Below are positions 62,074-64,000 of a stretch of 64,000 bases of DNA, piece after piece. The translations under genes were made by a program, and so were the position numbers. Position 1 is the stretch's first letter, and every line of letters starts with the position of its first letter. Under the pieces are notes generated by a model. That model was not told the DNA's origin, ran no database searches, and saw only the letters and a list, made by a program, of their open reading frames with translations. Source of the DNA: an uncultured Sphingopyxis sp. GTDB taxonomy: Bacteria; Pseudomonadota; Alphaproteobacteria; Sphingomonadales; Sphingomonadaceae. The stretch covers positions 2,356,001-2,420,000 of the forward strand of contig NZ_LT598653.1 in the NCBI RefSeq assembly GCF_900078365.1, given 5' to 3'.

Positions 62074-62785
62074 CGCCGAGCCTGTGGTTCTTGCGCGCGA
62101 CGAGCGCCGACAGTTGCGACAGCGACGCGAGCGCCATGAACATCGGCATCAGATGCCCGGCGGCGTGCAGCGCGCCGAGCGCCTCGGCGTCGAGCGCGCG
62201 CAGCTTCGCTTCGTCGATAATATGGAAACCGACGAGCGAGTGGACCGACCCATCGTCGAGCGTGACCTCGAGACTGAAGGGTTCGAGCAGGTCATAGGCG
62301 AGCAGCGCATCGTAGAAGGCCTTGCTCTCGCGATAGCCTTCGTCGAGGTCGCCGAGCCGCTCGGCGATCTCGTCGAGATAGGGGGTTGCTTTCCCTTCGC
62401 CGTCGAACAGCCGCACACCGTCGCTCGCGCCGGCGATCCGCGGATGGTCCAGATCGATATGAACCTGCCCCGGCCCCTCGCCGCCCGCCGGACGCCCGAT
62501 CAGGAACGGCCCGATCGCAAGCGACAGCGGGCGATAGCGCGCGTCCCAGCGTGCCCCTTCGAGGAACAGATTCTCACCGTTCTGAAATCCGAACATCGCC
62601 AGCGCGGTGAAATCTTCACGCCCGGTCTCGCGGCGGAACAGGATCGGGAAATGCGCCTGCACGCGCCGGAATTCGCTCGGCACGGTCAGCGTCGCCATGA
62701 TGTCGTCGCCCAGCTCCGCCCCCGCGTCGGTGCGCACGCGCAAATCGCGGTGGGTCTTGTTGTCGAGGACGGCGTGGCGGGTCAT
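62066..62785 (-). CDS. SapC family protein
   Basis: A 239-residue soluble protein of the SapC family (first named in a Campylobacter S-layer export locus). It shows ATLTVPSEFRRVQAHFPILFRR, ALAMFGFQNGENLF, RPLSLAIGPF, IDLDHPR and VGFHIIDEAKLRALDAE. Its role in sphingomonads is unknown; it is regularly encoded between halogenase and cupin genes. It overlaps the cupin gene by 8 bp. Confidence 0.9.
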   Translation of the reverse strand: MTRHAVLDNKTHRDLRVRTDAGAELGDDIMATLTVPSEFRRVQAHFPILFRRETGREDFTALAMFGFQNGENLFLEGARWDARYRPLSLAIGPFLIGRPAGGEGPGQVHIDLDHPRIAGASDGVRLFDGEGKATPYLDEIAERLGDLDEGYRESKAFYDALLAYDLLEPFSLEVTLDDGSVHSLVGFHIIDEAKLRALDAEALGALHAAGHLMPMFMALASLSQLSALVARKNHRLGGG

Positions 62786-62797
62786 CGAATAGCTTTC

Positions 62798-64000
62798 TTA
62801 AAGCGCCGCGGCGGCGGGGGTGCCGGATCGCAGCGCGTCCAGATAATCGCGGTTGGCGGGCAGCGCCGCGGCGAGCGACCGCGCGCGCTGGCGAGTGTCG
62901 GCAAGCAAGCCTTCCGCACGCCCGCCGGTCGTCGGCAGGTCGGCGGGAACGGAAAAGCCCATGCCATAGAGGATATATTGGTGGCTCTCGGCGGAGAATA
63001 TCTCGTCGACGCGCGGGAAGTCCCACGCCGACGGCGGCTGGTCGCGCCACAGCGCCAGCATCCCGGTCAGCCCTGGCGGGACATGCGCCGCCTCGCGCTG
63101 CGCCCGCCAATAGGGCTCGTCGCGGCGGCTGAGCACATAATGGAGCTTCAGAAACTCGACGATGCGGTCCCAGCGATAGCGGAACAGCTCGTTGAACCGC
63201 GCGGCATGGATCGGCAGCGCCGCGCGGCGCGCGGGGAAATTGTCGATCAGCGCATTGAGCGACAATTCGATCATCACGATCGCCGAGGCTTCGAGCGGCT
63301 CGATGAAACCCGCCGACAGGCCGATCGCGATGCAATTGCCTTCCCAGAAGCGGGCGCGGTGCCCGGTCGGAAAGCTCAGCCGCCGCGCCGGCACCTCGGG
63401 CGCACCCGGCAGCACGCGCGCGATATAGGCGCGCAGCACCGCCTCCGCCGCGTCGTCATCCATGAAGCGGCTCGCATAGACGCAGCCGATGCCGCGGCGA
63501 TCGGGCAGGCCGATGTCCCAGATCCAGCCCGCTTCGTGCGCGGTCGACACCGTCTGCGACGCGATCGGGCTGCCCGGCGGCACCGGCACCTGCGCCGCGA
63601 GCGCGCGGTCGTTGAACAATGTATCGCCGCGATCGACCCACTCGACGCCCAGATGCCCGCCGATCAGCAGCGACGCATGGCCGGTGCAGTCGACGAAGAG
63701 GTCGCCCGCGATCGCGCCGTTCCCTCGCGTCGCGACCGACGCGATCCCACCCGCGCCGTCGCGGTCAACGCCGGTGACATGATCCGCAACATGCCGCACG
63801 CCCAGCCGCTGCACCGCGTGGCGCGCGAGCAGCGCCGCGAATTTCCCGGCATCGAGGTGATAGGCATAGTTCGCCGCGCCCTGATAATCGGGCATCGCGC
63901 GCTGCCGGGGCGCAAGATCGAGGTCGCAGACCTGCGCCTGCGGCGTCATCGCCGCCGCGAAGGGCAGATCGGGCGCGCCCGACCGCCACGCCGCGAGCAG
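62798..64000 (-). CDS. Second flavin-dependent halogenase family protein (N-terminus beyond the window)
   Basis: About 400 C-terminal residues; the frame is open to base 64000, so the FAD-binding N-terminus lies outside. It shows GANYAYHLDAGKFAALLARH, GDLFVDCTGHASLLIG, the motif WIWDIG where halogenases have WxWxIP, LPDRRGIGCVY and SAGFIEPLEASAIVMIE. The Pro-to-Gly change in the motif is visible. It ends 12 bp before SapC, in the same operon as the halogenase at 59546. Confidence 0.88.
   Translation of the reverse strand: MLAAWRSGAPDLPFAAAMTPQAQVCDLDLAPRQRAMPDYQGAANYAYHLDAGKFAALLARHAVQRLGVRHVADHVTGVDRDGAGGIASVATRGNGAIAGDLFVDCTGHASLLIGGHLGVEWVDRGDTLFNDRALAAQVPVPPGSPIASQTVSTAHEAGWIWDIGLPDRRGIGCVYASRFMDDDAAEAVLRAYIARVLPGAPEVPARRLSFPTGHRARFWEGNCIAIGLSAGFIEPLEASAIVMIELSLNALIDNFPARRAALPIHAARFNELFRYRWDRIVEFLKLHYVLSRRDEPYWRAQREAAHVPPGLTGMLALWRDQPPSAWDFPRVDEIFSAESHQYILYGMGFSVPADLPTTGGRAEGLLADTRQRARSLAAALPANRDYLDALRSGTPAAAAL

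Overview
The window looks like chromosome of a GC-rich alphaproteobacterium of the Sphingomonadaceae, most likely Sphingopyxis or a close relative. This is inferred from the GC-rich codon usage, the lon / HU / tRNA-Val and SRP RNA / dnaX / ybaB neighbourhoods, two large TonB-dependent receptors, S9 and M28 secreted peptidases, and a polysaccharide locus that carries flavin halogenases, a JmjC-like cupin and a SapC protein. No rRNA, CRISPR array, prophage, integrase or classical IS element is visible.

Layout. 1-6.3 kb: hrpB (cut by the left edge) and a polyprenyl diphosphate synthase run leftward, divergent from a small chorismate mutase and a GST; then a PepSY protein / OmpR regulator / sensor kinase operon, tRNA-Val(CAC) and HU. 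6.4-13.1 kb: lon, ybaB, dnaX, SRP RNA, a 2Fe-2S ferredoxin and a cysteine desulfurase, all leftward. 13.3-19.5 kb: a hydrolase, a 54-residue membrane protein, rpiB-glyA-small protein-nrdR, a GIY-YIG/TrmJ fusion, a second chorismate mutase and rpsD. 19.5-26.8 kb: S9 and M28 peptidases, the agmatine-to-putrescine pair aguA/aguB, a lipocalin-like barrel protein and a PilZ protein. 27.1-35.3 kb: a leftward aromatic amino acid catabolic operon (phhA-kynA-kynB-kynU-nitrilase-cupin ring dioxygenase-FAH hydrolase-maleate isomerase) divergent from an Lrp/AsnC regulator. 35.4-40.5 kb: a TonB receptor with an STN signalling domain, divergent from its ECF sigma factor and FecR. 40.5-46.2 kb: TetR with a diiron-like hydrolase and a DUF2147 protein; AraC with an esterase / PaiB-like / acetylpolyamine deacetylase-like operon. 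46.5-52.4 kb: a second TonB receptor, an oligopeptidase B and a GGDEF protein. 52.4-64 kb: a leftward beta-glucan locus (sugar MFS, GH3, second MFS, LacI, GH16, halogenase, JmjC-like cupin, SapC, and a second halogenase cut by the right edge).

How the genes work together. Three modules can be read as systems: (1) Trp and Phe catabolism joined to a ring-cleavage branch ending at maleate and fumarate; (2) polyamine metabolism at two places (agmatine to putrescine, and deacetylation of acetylpolyamines); (3) beta-glucan capture and hydrolysis under LacI control, with flavin halogenases of unknown substrate.

The most unusual structure is at 16860-17275. A single-domain GIY-YIG nuclease frame lies between 27-bp perfect inverted repeats with a 4-bp GAAG direct repeat immediately outside, and it is fused in frame through the translated right repeat to the tRNA methyltransferase TrmJ. 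The rest of the window is rich in intergenic palindromic repeats of at least six families, including one long repeat present twice almost identically 35 kb apart. All calls come from reading the sequence; no database search was run.
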